From the NCBI RefSeq assembly GCF_008831285.2, contig NC_045146.1:1390001-1454000 (forward strand): a stretch of 64,000 nucleotides of DNA, written 5' to 3'. Made by a program: the position numbers and the translations under genes. This document shows, one piece after another, positions 42,336 through 55,604 of this stretch (positions are counted from its first letter, which is position 1; every line of letters begins with the position of its first letter). The DNA comes from Nymphaea colorata. Taxonomy: Eukaryota; Streptophyta; Magnoliopsida; Nymphaeales; Nymphaeaceae. Under the pieces are notes generated by a model. The model saw nothing but the letters and a program-made list of their open reading frames with translations. It made no database searches and had not been told where the DNA came from.

Positions 42336-45300
42336 CTATGGTGTGAATGGAGCAAAAACCACAACTGAATTGTGTCCACCAAAGCCGAATGAGTTCGAGA
42401 TAGCTGCCACGAGAAGCACTCATACAAAGTTAATTCATGAGAGCGAAGTAAATACTAAGCATAAGCAACCACACCAGCACAACCATGGCCCAGATGCATC
42501 ATTAGTGTAAGAGACAGAGGTCTCGCATGATTCAAATGCCACTTTCAAAAGATCAACCTATAACAAATTTAATAATCCATCACTTGAGAGACATATACAG
42601 CACGGATTGATGCATACCAACATTGACATCGTGCTTCTTCTTAGCGTTGGGTACTGTGTCTATTGTAACATCAGGTTCCAAGTCCTGCAAAATGCAAGCC
42701 GATGAGCATTAGAAGCAAATAAAGGTGAGGAAGAGATCTAGCAACAATAAAAAAGAGCAAGCATTGAAGAGAGATACGTCTTGATTAAGTGTGGGGTGCA
42801 ACCATCCGGTAGTAATCGCCTTGATGGTAACTATAGCTTCTAATCCACCAGCAGCTCCAAGACCATGGCCAATCATAGACTGAAAGGAAACAAGGTTAAT
42901 GCGATTGAAAGTGAAAACTACCAGACAAATCTATATAGAAAATCTTTTCTTTATTATCTATTGATTTTTTCAAGACCTGAACATGTCCTGTGTGAAAAAA
43001 TTCTTGCAACTATGAGGAATCAAATGATAATGGATAATAATACTCAGGAAAATGTTAGATACTGTTCGTATCTGTGGGGAAAAGGTCCACGTTGATAGCC
43101 TACTTTTGTGCCGTTCATCTTTATTTCAGAGGTATCTTTGAAAACTTTCTTGATGGCATTAACCTCTGCCATATCTCCAGCAAGTGTAGACGTTGCATGA
43201 GCATTGATGTAGTTCACCTGCATATTTCAAGATACTGTTTTCAGAAACACAAATTTTAAATTAACCAGCAACAGAAATAACAATAAGCACAAAAAGGATG
43301 CAATTGGCATAGCCATTGACATTATTGACTATTGTAAACACAAGGTCACAACTGATCTACGGCATAATCAGTGAGGAAATCAACACTCATGAATCTAGAT
43401 TATCAGGATTATGATAAGAGTCAATAGAAAAATAAAATAAAATAAAATAAAACTGCGTCACAGACATGCAAGCATGTGCATGTTTGTGTGTTTTATGTAT
43501 GTATCTATGAATAAACCCTGAAAGAAGAAGGAAAAGAAAAATAAAACATATTGTACATGCCAACTCAATAATCCTCATTAAGTAGTTATTTCTCACCTCT
43601 TCTGGTGAAACTCCTGCATCTTCTAAACTCTTTATTATACAGGATGATACACCAAGTCCATCAGAACGGGGATCTGTCATGTGATATGCATCACAGGTAA
43701 TGCTACCTCCAAGGTACTCTGCAATAATATTTGCTCCTCTTTTTGTTGCATGCTCCAAGCTCTCCATTATCTTTTTCACGTCCATCCAAAAAACAGATAT
43801 ACCCAATTTGAGAAAATAGTTCTAGAGTTTTGCAACACATGAAAATTCTGAAACCTCTGAAAAGCAAAAATACTTTCTGCTAACAGACAAACTACTTGGA
43901 TATTCCAGTTTTAAGAGAGACTAGAAAACAGAATAGAGAAACAGCTTACCAGCACCCCAGCACCTTCTCCCATGACAAAACCATCTCTGCTTTTATCCCA
44001 TGGTCTTGAGGCTTTCTCTGGCTCATCATTCCTTTGAGAGAGTGCCCTGCATGCAATAAAGCCACCAACACCAGTGGCCATAATCGCAGCCTCTGTTCCA
44101 CCAGCAACCATGACATCTGCTTCACCTCTCCTAATATGATTTGCAGCAGAATAGAAGCAGTAGTTTGCAGTTGCACATGCTGTAGAAATTGAGTAATTTG
44201 GCCCCATTAACCCTTGGTCTATTGCCAAAAGTGCAGATCCCATGTTGGTAATAGAGTAAGGAATGAAGAATGGAGTAATTTTCTTGTAGCCCTTCAAGAC
44301 AAGGTTCTCAACTCCATTGCTGAAAACACTCAACCCACCCATGCCCGATCCAACCAATACTCCAAATTTAGATTTGTCCATCTGCACAAAAGTTGGCCTA
44401 TGCTTTACATATGGCAGAGAGAAAAACAATGACTTCCTGTGGTTAACAGATCAAGTTTCATGTTCCCTGTACTTGACCGAGTAGAAACGACTCCAAATAG
44501 GTAACCGAAGGCTTAAAACAGATATCAACTGCAAAAACAACATATTTCACGAGAAACTTAACAAAAATAAACAATTTCTAATAAATAGACAGCACATCTA
44601 AGCGTAAAATATGTTTGTTGAAAAAAATGCTCTCCTGATTCTCTTCCTACTTTTTTTTTTCCCCCTTTTCCTTTGGTGGAATCAACCTGCAATTGATTGA
44701 ACACAATTGCAGTTGTTCCTTTCATCTGCAGTAAGAGTGTCTACACATGATTGTAAGACTATCAAAATTAGGCTGCATTTCCAGTTTTGGTTTTCCAAGT
44801 TTAGATTCTACTTACATTTTGTAACTGTTCTGGTCCAAGATCAGCATCTTCCAGGGCTCGTTTGCCAGCAACAAGGCAGTACCTCCAACAATCATCAAGT
44901 CGCCTATCATTCTTTCCATCAATATAACCTTCAGATGAGAAGCCACGAATCTGGCCTCCAAAGCGGACAGAAAATGATGATGCATCAAATCTATCAATCA
45001 AGCTAATTCCACTATTTCCCTCTAGGAGCTTGTCATAGAATATGTTGGCATCATTTCCAAAGACAGAAACAAGGCCCATCCCTGTAATGACTATCCGCTT
45101 CTTGGGGTCTTTCTCGCGTTTGGGAGCAGTAACAGTTGGAGAAGCCATGGCCTTAACAGCTTTGGATTTTGGAACTGGTGACCAATCCAAAGAACAATCA
45201 AGCTAAATATTTTGCAAGACAAATAAATAGTTGAAATGATCATGGAAATGAAAATTTCGTGAAATCCTCAAATAACATGACTATCAGAACAAAGGATAGG

Positions 45301-48300
45301 AGAAACACCAAAATGTGAACAAAATTCAAACTTCAAAGTGGTGGGAATTATGAAGTAAGCAATTTGAGGAAATAGAATGATGATGACCACATTATCTGGT
45401 GCAGTCAAGCATTTTTTGAGATAATAAGATGATGGTCTACATAGAACTTTGAACAGATGGGAAACATGGAAAAAATGGCATCTAAAAGGACCACAATAAT
45501 GCATTTGTAACAAAAACAATCATTTTAAGCACCACAAAATAAACTGCCAAGCAATAGAAAATATGGACATATTGTTCGATGTGTTCACTGAGCATATCCT
45601 TTGAGGTGGTGTACATTCAAGCAGTCATTAACAAGCACCTATTGTTCTTTGTGCCTCTAATCATATGATTGATCCTTTTTTACACAAAAATCATAGTTGC
45701 AGGTGCTTCCTCCTTATGCTAAACTTGTAAATGTTAACATGTTAGGCCCATAAAGAAACACTTAAAAAAGACAAGGGCTCATATACCAGTAATCTGAATG
45801 ATGAAACATTAAAGCTTTACTCGCACACACACACACAACAAAAAATACATTTGATTAGTAGCTGTCGTGCGTAGTTTCACAGCTCCCTTTCTATGGTAAG
45901 CATCAATGTCATATTACACTACTCTTGATAAAAAGAATTGAAACCTTTTCTTAAATCAATTAACTTCAGAGTATGCCTTTTTACAATGAAAGACACATTT
46001 ACAAGTATAAATGAAAAAGCACCTATAACTGAGATTTACAAATGAAGAAGAAAGCACCTATAACTGAGATTTACAAATGAAGAAGAAAGCACCTACAACT
46101 GAGATTTTCTGAAGGGACAATTATATTATACTCAACAGAAGCAAATTATACGTGCATAAACAGCATAAACATAAAACAACTAGAAAAAACGAAAACAGTC
46201 AAAAAACTGAACTTCTTAAATCAAGAGGTAAGACAAACAACCGTGATTCATTTATCTGCAACATGTGATAAGGCATGCTGATAGAACGGCAGCAGCAGCA
46301 ACAAAACAGTAACAACAATCACCATTTTGAATTACTGCAACTTGAAAAGGCACAATTGTTGTTGAATGCAATAGTTGATTGATGAGAAAATTCAACTTCT
46401 GTAAATGGCAAAGCCCACTGATCTTCTATAAGCAAATAGCAACTTTCTCATCCAAAAACTGTAGCTTTTGAGAATTTTACACCAAGATACCAACAAAAAA
46501 TTCAGCTTTGCAAAAAAAAATGTATAAAAACGTGTGTTTTGTAGAGAAACAGAGGATGTAAACAGACATATAAAAAGAGACATATAATTTAAAGATGTCA
46601 ATATAATGAAGATCCAGAAATTTTGAATCATAAAATTCTGATCTCTTATATATATATATATATATAATTTAAAGGTGTCAGTATAATGAAGATTCAGAGA
46701 TTTTTAAAGTCATAAAATCCTGAACTAGATATTGTGCTTGAAATGTCATAACTCCTGAAAAATACTCTGATAAAATCGTGATGTACTGTATGAACTATAT
46801 TTTCATATCAACAATATGTGGACTATGATGATAAATGCCTGAATTTTTACAAGGCTTGATTTATAGGAGAGTTCCTTTTTTTTTAAAATAAAACTCCATC
46901 TTGGTTCTCTCTCTCTCTCTCCCTCTATCTCTCTCTCTTGCACACACACTCAACAAACTTGGTCCTTAAAACTCCAGCTTAGTTTTTAGAATTCCAGCAT
47001 TAATTCAGCATCAACAGGCTCCAGACTTATGCATAATGTACCAATTTTTTTAAAAAACTCCAGTCGTAACTTACAATCAACAGGATCTAGAGTAATGCAT
47101 AACCGAGCAAATCTATCCAGCAAATCTGAAAAGGAAGTATCTCTTCCTAACTTGGTTTTCAAAAATTCCAGCGTTAATTTAGGATCAACAGGCTCCAGAC
47201 ATGTGCATAGTTTAGTGAACTGTTTTCAAGAGCTCCAGCATGCATTTACCAACCAGGCTCCAGAGTTATGCCGAATTTAGTGAAAAGCAAATCATGTTAT
47301 CAGGCTTGAGTAAGAAAGTTTCTCACCCTAAAATATGAAGGTTATGTGTAGAAATGGTCTGATTCACCTGGATGATACTTGAAAAAATCGAACAGGAAAT
47401 TAAAGGATCGTAACCATCAATTGATGGATAAAACGAGTTCCTAAAATACCTTTTTTTGTACTTCTTTCATCAGTTACATGTTCGAGAATAATTTGAAAAA
47501 ACATGAACTTTGAGCATACGATATTCATCATATACATATAGAAAAGTAACGTACAGCAATCATAACATAAGCTTATAGACTTAAAATATGGAGAAACAAA
47601 TCATGTGGAGCTATGCTGGTTCTGTAGGTTATCAAGTTAGTACGCATGAGTTATGGTGACCTTCTAGACCTAAAACAGAAGTTAGACGACCAGGAAGACG
47701 ACGATTATCAGCATCCAAGTATTATTACTTTTTTAAAGCAAATACTTAACTGGGAAGCCTTTCAAAATAGACAAAGCAATCAAATTTTTTCCAATAAAAA
47801 TATCACTTTTCGCTATCCTACATCCACAACAAACAAGTTTTAAAAGAAAGGTATTACTCTAGAAAGTAAGGCCATTAATTCTTATCGATTAAAAAAAAAA
47901 AAAAAATCTTTGTTCGCGTTGTAGGTGAACCAAATCTGAAGACAGATCCCGACTAAGATTGCTTGTAAAGATCCACATTTTCATGTTGACATCAGCATAA
48001 GTTCAGTTGCAGATCTAGGCTCCAAAATGAAGCGTTTCTGAAAGATAGTGCTGCATTTTTGGCACCATACTAGGTGCCAAGTGACAAAGTTGAACAGGAA
48101 AATAGAAATGGTTTAATTTCTCAAGGCTAGTATCTCAGATTTCCACGAAGCTCAACACTGTCCGTTTCACGCATAGACAGATCGATTTCTTCAGAGCACA
48201 ATCAACCACTGGAAGAGCTAATAATACCGAGTTAATAAAAAATCCGCAATGTCGACATAAAGCATTGGGCACATGCAGGAAGCAAGACCATAAAATGCAA

Positions 48301-48480
48301 ACAGATATGGAAGAAGGAACTCAACGCAGGCCGACCTCTGAATCCAATGAATCCCGCTTGATTCCTTGCGGTGAATGCGGCTTTCCTGCTCGAGTAATCT
48401 CCTCGCCTGAGTCCCTCATAGCTAGAGAACGGAGATCCCTTCAACCCCAAAAGATCTGTGCTTCCACCCATGGCCGCCAT
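42336..48480 (-). CDS. 3-oxoacyl-[ACP] synthase I, chloroplastic (KAS I)
   Basis: Condensing enzyme of plastid type II fatty-acid synthesis; it elongates acyl-ACP with malonyl-ACP. Eight exons join into 486 codons plus stop: 48480-48336, 45174-44816, 44381-43950, 43770-43597, 43217-43104, 42879-42778, 42684-42618 and 42403-42336. All introns are GT-AG and phases match. Exon 1 encodes a Ser/Arg/Ala-rich plastid transit peptide. The thiolase-fold core starts at KRIVITGMGLVSVFGND. Catalytic residues are present: Cys237 (SISTACATANYC), His377 (YINAHATSTLAGD), Lys408 and His413 (GTK-SMIGH). GFGGHNS is near the C-terminus. GYIDGKNDRRLDDC and ITPFFIPYSITNMG point to KAS I, not KAS II. Odd point: SMIGHGLGAAGG has Gly where I recall Cys in other plant KAS I. 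The exon 2 acceptor at 45174 was chosen because the upstream AG at 45203 breaks the frame. Confidence 0.95.
46019..46107. repeat. 35-bp tandem repeat in KAS I intron 1
   Basis: Copies begin at 46019, 46054 and 46089 with GCACCTATAACTGAGATTT (the last has ACAACT and is incomplete). The period is exactly 35 bp and the copies are nearly identical. Confidence 0.9.
46581..46723. repeat. Duplicated ~63-bp block with TA spacer
   Basis: 46581-46643 and 46661-46723 share ATATAATTTAAA, GTGTCA/ATGTCA, ATATAATGAAGAT and CATAAAAT in order, separated by a TA microsatellite. Confidence 0.8.
46990..47282. repeat. Degenerate four-copy repeat in KAS I intron 1
   Basis: Four segments start near 46992, 47060, 47168 and 47235. 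Each carries a CCAGCATTAATT-like string, then ATCAACAGGCTCCAGA, then TTATGCATAA-like sequence. Spacing is about 68, 108 and 67 bp. The pattern implies old tandem growth with divergence. Confidence 0.7.
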
Positions 48481-48889
48481 CTCTCTGTCTCCTCTCGCGG
48501 CCGCTCGATCTTAACTGCTGAAGAGGACGTCTTAGTCTTTAAAATGGAGATAGAGGAGACGGGCTGCCGTGGAAAAGAAAAAAAAAGAGGCGAGAACTCC
48601 GATGAACTGTAGAGGGATCAGAGAGAGAAAGTTGGAGAAGTCAGAAGACAAAGCGGACGAGATATAAACTGGGAGCTCAGCCACATTAAAAGCTTCAAAA
48701 TAAAAATAAAAATTCTTGGGCAGTCAAAAACGGGTTCCCGTTCTTTGTTTTTCCACAATCTAAATATTCTTATTATCAAATGTTTTAACTTGTATGTGAA
48801 GGAGACGATAGAAACGTAACGTTTTTCCTTGAAATCAAATAAGAGTAAACAAATCTCTCCATTTCTTGGACGTATTCTTTCATCTTTTC

Positions 48890-48936
<47 letters not shown>

Positions 48937-49122
48937 GAAGGAAAATGAAAATATATTAGTTGTCTGATGGTAAAAGTTATGGTGCCACCATACCATAGAC
49001 TGTTACAGTGTTTGTAGCATGGCATCTTTAGCGACGATTTATATATATTTTGTATTATCGAGTTAATTTCAAAATAAATAAATAAATATGTGTAATATAT
49101 ATTGAAAATACTAAATACTTAA

Positions 49123-49123
49123 C

Positions 49124-49207
<84 letters not shown>
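49123..49207. repeat. Compound CA/TA microsatellite
   Basis: About 13 CA units followed by about 29 TA units, uninterrupted. A second TA tract lies at 48892-48936. Confidence 0.9.
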
Positions 49208-49211
<4 letters not shown>

Positions 49212-49912
49212 ATAGACAAGAACCTCCACCGTTAGATGTTGAAACCTTTTTGTTATTTCATTAATTTAACAATTTATAAAAAAAAATATTTTATCGTTAA
49301 CTTTAATATTGATGTTAACTTGGTTATATGGCTATAATGATGCACGAAATTTAGTGTGCCAGCATAGTTAATGACAAAATTACCTTTCATTCACACAAAA
49401 AAATGACAAGTTTTTGGTAAGATAAAAATGTAAATAAAAAAGTGAAATAACTACAAAAGACATGTTTTTAAAAAAAAAAATTACAAAAACATCCTCATGT
49501 GCATGCATAACGGTGCACACAAGCAGGGGCCCCTTTTCTCTGTTCATGGATTCAAAAGAGAGGGCATTTGAGCACATGGAGCCTTAACACTTCTAAGAAG
49601 TGCAAAATCTTTTGTTTGGAAAATGCGATGAATAATAATCTATGAATTTGTAAACCTGGTTCTAACTTGAGATTCATAAGTTCTAAACATAATCAAAATC
49701 TTAAGTCCTTGAGATTCAATTCTACAATATGCTAAACTTAAATTAAAGTGAGTCTTATTTGAATTTGACATCTGGATCTAAAATCTAATGTAATCTGGCA
49801 CATCCCAAGTACAATATGCAAACTTGAAGATGCATATTTGCATTTATGAGATGTCTAAAAGCGTGTTTGAGTGACATTGTTAAACACCATTTTCAAAGCA
49901 GGTCGGAGGGAG

Positions 49913-50035
49913 GCACCGGAAAGCTCCATTGTTTCAATAAAAAGTTGTCGGGAGTTAGGTTCCCTACCTTTATTTAAAAAAGGCGTTAGGTTCCCCGCCT
50001 TTATTAAAAAAAAAACAAGTAGTACAAGTCTATCT
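49913..50035 (-). mobile_element. Possible LINE 3'-end fragment
   Basis: Read on the minus strand it ends with AATAAAGGTAGGGAACCTAACTCCC after an A-rich/T-rich stretch, with a partial repeat of the same phrase. The same phrase ends the LINE remnant at 55605. This suggests a 5'-truncated copy of the same family. Confidence 0.4.
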
Positions 50036-51657
50036 GCTGCATTTTCGGTCTTGTTTTCGTATGGGCCAGATTGTCGGAGGCTGGAAAATGTTATTTAAGT
50101 CGCATTTGGTTGACAGTTGAAACTAGGTTTGTGAAAACTCTATTCCTCTCCATCCTGGTTTTTCATCGAAAACGTCGTTTTAGTCTTGTTGCTCAAGCAC
50201 ACAAAATAGGTTCCCACTCCCCTCAAATTTTTTAAAAATAAAAAATGTATATATAAAATTAATTTTTTTTTATTTTAGCTTATTTAAAAAAGTTTTGAGA
50301 AATTGAATTTCGATCTTTGTTAAAATCTTGAAACTATAGCTCAGTTATTGCATTGAAAAATTTCCAACTTCGCCTCTATGTGAGGGAAATATGAAATTAA
50401 TCTTCTTAGAAAACCGAACCAGCAAAACCATTGAAGTTCACTATAAGAAATGACACTCGTAAGATTATATGATTGCTAGGTGGTAGCCAGGACTTGCCTA
50501 TTATACCAATTTAGTTGAAAATAGAATATTTTTAAAAAGCTAAACTATTGGTTTTGATTCTTATAAGAACATGTAAAGGTATTATATATAATAAAGCTAG
50601 TAATATTTCTTCTTAAATGATGAAAGATATAATTAACAATGGTGCAGATAATTTTGCAAGAAAATAAATAAAACTATTTCAAATTTCATGTGTATTTGAT
50701 AGGCATATCTCACTCATCCACCAAAGTGCAAGAATACTATTTTTTTTTAGGATCTACTTTGTTATAATATTATTGCATAGAACAAGGATTATTTGGTAGG
50801 GACACTTTGTAAGAGTCATGTAGATCTGCCACAATTTTTAAAGCAGATTTATGAAATTAGGGACAAAATGTCTGTGTACTAAACAACCCCTTAAAGGACA
50901 TTATTCTATTGTAGTTTTAATTACCTCGAGCATCAGATTTATCTTTGTTGCACTGATGCAGAGTTGAAAAAAAAAATTGCCATACAAGTGAAGCCCAAAA
51001 CTCCACTGAAGAATGGTAGGGGATTTAGGAGAACCAACTTTGCTCAGTATAGTTTTTCCAAATATTTACAGACATTTTTTCAGAAAAAAAAAAAGAAAAT
51101 AAAATTTTGCCTTCTAAAAGCCATGAGAAGTAGTTTACTAAAAACTTTACTTAAAAAAAACAAAAGGAATCGGAATCTAAAAACTTTATTTCAAGCTTGC
51201 TTTTGGTGTATTCAGTTGTCCTTTCATGTAAGCTTCAACTTAAAGCATTGGTAACTCCTTTTTTACTCCACAATGCTTATGGAGTAGGAGCATAGTTGTC
51301 AAACTCAGGAATCGGACTCGGAGCAGCAGCCAACTGGGTCTGTGGGTCAATGAATTGAGTCGGTGACTCGGCCGGAAGTATTAAGAATCAGACTATCGAC
51401 ATGCAACCGACCATACTCTAGCTCTCCCTCTCTCTCTTTTTCTTTCTATTTTTTCCCAAATTATCTAATTAACTACGTAAGACTTAAAGACTTGGTGAAA
51501 TCATTAAAATATATAAAAAAAAATGTTGTCTTCTATATTGGGAGATTACCGATGGCTCCACTGACCACTTTCGAGCATGAAAAGAGAGAGAGAGAACATT
51601 TTTTTGGGGTTTTGGGTTTTCCAAAAGGTAAAAACCCCCAACAAATGTTGGTTCAAC

Positions 51658-51711
<54 letters not shown>

Positions 51712-52471
51712 GATAAAATGAAAATCTATACTAAAATTTGGGAACAAGAAGTCCCCTAGTTACATGAGAGAGAGAGGCTTTGAATCATATTCCTTCGGAA
51801 AATGATCTTATGGGTGTTTAGGTCATTGATGCTATGAAAATCATTAGACTTAAGATAGGGAAAATGTTTGGCCTATCATAATCTTTTCAAAAGCATCATA
51901 GCGAACATTAAAATTAGAGGTGTTGAAACCAACGTGATACGTAAGCTTGAAGATTAAACTAATAAAATACACAATACTAGTAAAAATGATAAATATATAA
52001 GTAAACAATAATATAAAAATTAACATTTAACCACCATAACAAGCATCTACCAATTAGGCAACACAACAAATTCATATTTAACAAAACAAATCACATACAA
52101 AACACAATTGAATTTGCTCTCCAAATAACTTAAATAAACATAAAGGTAAAACAACAGTTCGAGAAACACAGAGATATTCCTCTAATCCCATTTTGGGATT
52201 AATTTTTTCTCTCTCTCCATTGGCTGTTTTCTCTTCTAAAAAACCATGCATTACCCACAGAATCGAACTGATGATTGGAATTTCACTTGGCCGCCAGCCT
52301 GACTGTTGTGCCCCGTGGGGCCGGACGGCGAAGAAAAATGAAGGAAGAAAACACAAGTGACACTAAAATGGGGCCTCCTGGAACCTAAATATTTTGTTTG
52401 AATATCATATTAAAACCTAAATGAAATACATTTTACATCAAGTGGTACTTGTCCTCATGTGGGTCCCGTAA

Positions 52472-53817
52472 AAATTATTTTTGTAATTATATATATTTTC
52501 TTTTTGAATATGAAGATTGAATTGGTCCGCTTATAATTAATATTTCAAAGACTCGAATTCCCCACCTCCTGTCTTCTTCTTTTTAGGAACGGGGTGGTTT
52601 GGCAATAAGAACAGTTTGTAGTGGACAAGAACGGATACCAACCATAACCATAATTCATTCTCATTCCTTAGAATGTCATAAGTGCAGAGGACCAAGAGAA
52701 GTTAGAAAGGAGAATTAAGAATGGTAGCTGCCGCCTGTGACTGGTATTAATGGCGAAACCCACTCTCTCTAGTTGCCAACTCAAATGATATTTAAGTTGG
52801 AGAAAAAATGAAGGCCTGAATGAGACAGTGGGAAAGCCTCTTTCTGCGTCGTCGAAAAAAAATTACGGTCAAAAATTTTTATTACATGAGAGAGAGCGAG
52901 AGAGCTAGAGACCTTTTTTTTTTTTTGCGTAATTTTATTTCAAAAACCATAATTATTTCATAAATGTTAGGTGTTAGAAATGATTTCTAAGAATTATTTT
53001 TTCCAAGAAAAGCTAGATTTTTAGTTTGGTTTCTACGGTGCTATGTTTTTGTGTTATAAGTAATGTGATACAAAAGTTGAAAGATGCACCGCTGCTATCG
53101 TTGACGCCAATGTAGTTCGTGACCATGAAAGCAGGACAGACAATAAGAGACCTTCAAGCATCTTTTTATGCAATGGAAACCAAATAATCTTTTGTTAATT
53201 ATGGAGAAAACATAAACCAAATGATCAAGAGTATGTGGTAGGGAAGGGACGAGATCAATTGCTTCTAACTTTTGGCCAATCTATTATATTAGAAATGAAA
53301 TTCATTGCCAAAATGTCAAGTGTCATATAGCCACAAATATCATTTTTGGGCTTTAAAGGAACTTTTCTCAACAGTGAGCTTGAAAAAATGGGAAAAAAGA
53401 AAAAATATGATAATTTTATTAAAATTAAAAAATCTTAAAAATATGAAGAATAAAATAAATGGCAAATTAATACAACAACGTCAAAAAATAAGTAGATAAA
53501 TAATAAATAAAAAATAGAAAATAGAAACAAACAGCTTGGTATTAAAAAACATGAAAAAAACGCCTAAATGGAAAAAGGGAAAACGTGGGAAAATGCATTT
53601 TTTTTGTTTTTTCCATTTCGAAATAAAAAAAAAACACTTTTTTTGCCGACTTATTTTTCATATTTTTAACGTGTTTTCTCTAAAAAATACATTTTTTGTA
53701 ACTATAGTTTAGATCCAATTACACAATAATGACAAAGTTGACAAGGAGAAAAAGGAGATATCTCACAAGCACCAAATTGATGGCACATCAGTTTATGTTC
53801 TCTAAGGCAATTGATGC
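52472..53817. repeat. 1.35-kb direct tandem duplication, copy 1
   Basis: Starts AAATTATTTTTGTAATTATA and runs to TTGATGC at 53817, directly abutting copy 2. Co-linear landmarks include CTCGAATTCCCCACCTCC, GGTAGCTGCCGCCTGTGACT, GGTAGGGAAGGGACGAGATC and GCCACAAATATCATTTTTGG. No coding frame or LTR-type TG...CA ends are seen. Confidence 0.9.
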
Positions 53818-55174
53818 AAATTATTTTTGTAATTATATATATTTTCTTTTTGAATATGAAGGTTGAATTGGTCCGCTTATAATTAATATTTCAAAGACTC
53901 GAATTCCCCACCTCCTGTCTTCTTCTTTTTAGAAGGAAGAGGGTCGTTTGGCAATAAGAACAGTTTGTAATGGAGATCATGCACTGTATATTAGTGGAAT
54001 GCACTGTATATTAGTGGACAAGAACGGATACCAACGATAACCATAATTCATTCTTATTCCTTAGAATGTCATAAGTGCAGAGGACCACGAGAAGTTAGAA
54101 AGGAGAATTAAGAATGGTAGCTGCCGCCTGTGACTGGTATTAATGGCGAAACCCACTCTCTCTAGTTGCCAACTCAAATGATATTTAAGTTGGAGAAAAA
54201 ATGAAGGCCTGAATGAGACAGTGGGAAAGCCTCTTTCTGCGCCGTCGAAAAAAAATTACGGTAAAAAATTTTTATTACATGAGAGAGAGAGCTAGAGACC
54301 TTTTTTTTTGCGTAATTTTATTTCAAAAACCATAATTATTTCATAAATGTTAGGTGTTAGAAATGAAAATTATTTTTTCCAAGAAAAGTTAGATTTTTAG
54401 TTTGGTTTTTACGGTGCTATGTTTTTGTGTTATAAGTGATGTGATATATGTGATACAAAAGTTAAAGGTGCACCGCTGCTATGGTTGATGCCAATGTAGT
54501 TCGTGATCGGCCTTCAAGCATCTTTTTATGCAATGAAAACCAAATAATCTTTTGTTAATTATGGAGAAAACATAAACCGAATGATCAAGAGTATGTGGTA
54601 GGGAAGGGACGAGATCAATTGCTTCTAACTTTTGGCCAATCTATTTTCTTAGAAATGAAATTCATTGCCAAAATGTCAAGTGTCATATAGCCACAAATAT
54701 CATTTTTGGGCTTTAAAGGAACTTTTCTCAACAGTGAGCTTGAAAAATTTTATTAAAATTAAAAAATCTTAAAAATATGAAGAATAAAATAAATGGCAAA
54801 TTAATAAAACAACGTCAAAAAAAGTAGATAAATAATAAATAATAAATAGAAAATAGAAACAAACAGCTTGGTATTAAAAACATGAAAAAAACGCCTAAAT
54901 GGAAAAAGGGAAAACGTGGGAAAATGCATTTTTTTTGTTTTTTCCATTTTGAAATTAAAAAAAAACACTTTTTTTGCTTTTTTTTTTTGCCGACTTATTT
55001 TTCATATTTTTAACGTGTTTTCTCTAAAAAATACATTTTTTGTAACTATAGTTTAGATCCAATTACACAATAATGACAAAGTTGACAAGGAGAAAAAGGT
55101 AACGATAACGATAGATATCTCACAAGCACCAAATTGATGGCACATCAGTTTATGTTCTCTAAGGCAATTGATGC
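53818..55174. repeat. 1.35-kb direct tandem duplication, copy 2
   Basis: Co-linear with copy 1 at an offset of 1346 bp, with high identity by eye. Differences include a 22-bp micro-duplication (ATGCACTGTATATTAGTGGA twice, about 53978-54019), a deletion near 54508 relative to copy 1 and several homopolymer changes. Confidence 0.9.
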
Positions 55175-55604
55175 AGATTACATTCTTCATGTTCATTATG
55201 ATTTGTCCTCAAATGAAAATTATGAGTTGTCCTATAAACCGTAGGCTATCAGTGAATATAGTAGGCATGCAACTCGGAGCTGATCCCTAAATTGGAATCA
55301 AGAAACTTTCAATTCAAATGAACCTAAAACTTATCAGTTATCACACTTCAACTCTCACTGAGATGGATCTAAGTTGGTCTCCTGCGTCAGGTGCTTCATA
55401 TATATGTTTCAAAAAATCTTAATTTCTTGTCACCTTATGCTGGAGCAACTAATATGAAAGTCACCCACAAGATAGAGTTTGATAATCAAACGCATTGGCA
55501 GCACCACTTTTTAAATTCAAATGTAAATCTTGTTCTGAAAGATGTCTTGCATGAATGATAGATCACAAAGAAGCTCCTTTCTATAAATGAGTTCCAACAA
55601 AGGA
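55175..55604. other. Intergenic, nothing recognised
   Basis: AT-rich unique-looking sequence between the tandem duplication and the LINE remnant. Open frames are short and have no protein character. Confidence 0.4.

Larger units (their letters stand above)
45175..48335 (-). other. KAS I intron 1 (3.16 kb)
   Basis: Separates the transit-peptide exon from the catalytic exons. It holds a 35-bp tandem repeat (46019-46107), a duplicated block (46581-46643 and 46661-46723), a degenerate four-copy repeat (46990-47282) and CT and TA tracts. Small open frames inside show no protein similarity. Confidence 0.85.
48481..52471. other. KAS I upstream region and intergenic repeats
   Basis: 48481-48670 should hold the KAS I leader and core promoter. 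Beyond it are TA (48892-48936) and CA/TA (49123-49207) microsatellites, a possible LINE 3' end (49913-50035), GAGTCGGTGACTCGG-type sequence near 51310-51400 and a TA/GA tract (about 51661-51712). No gene was recognised. Confidence 0.45.

Noticed and set aside
52472-55174. LTR pair of a retrotransposon
   Set aside because: The two copies abut directly with no internal region, and the ends lack TG...CA.
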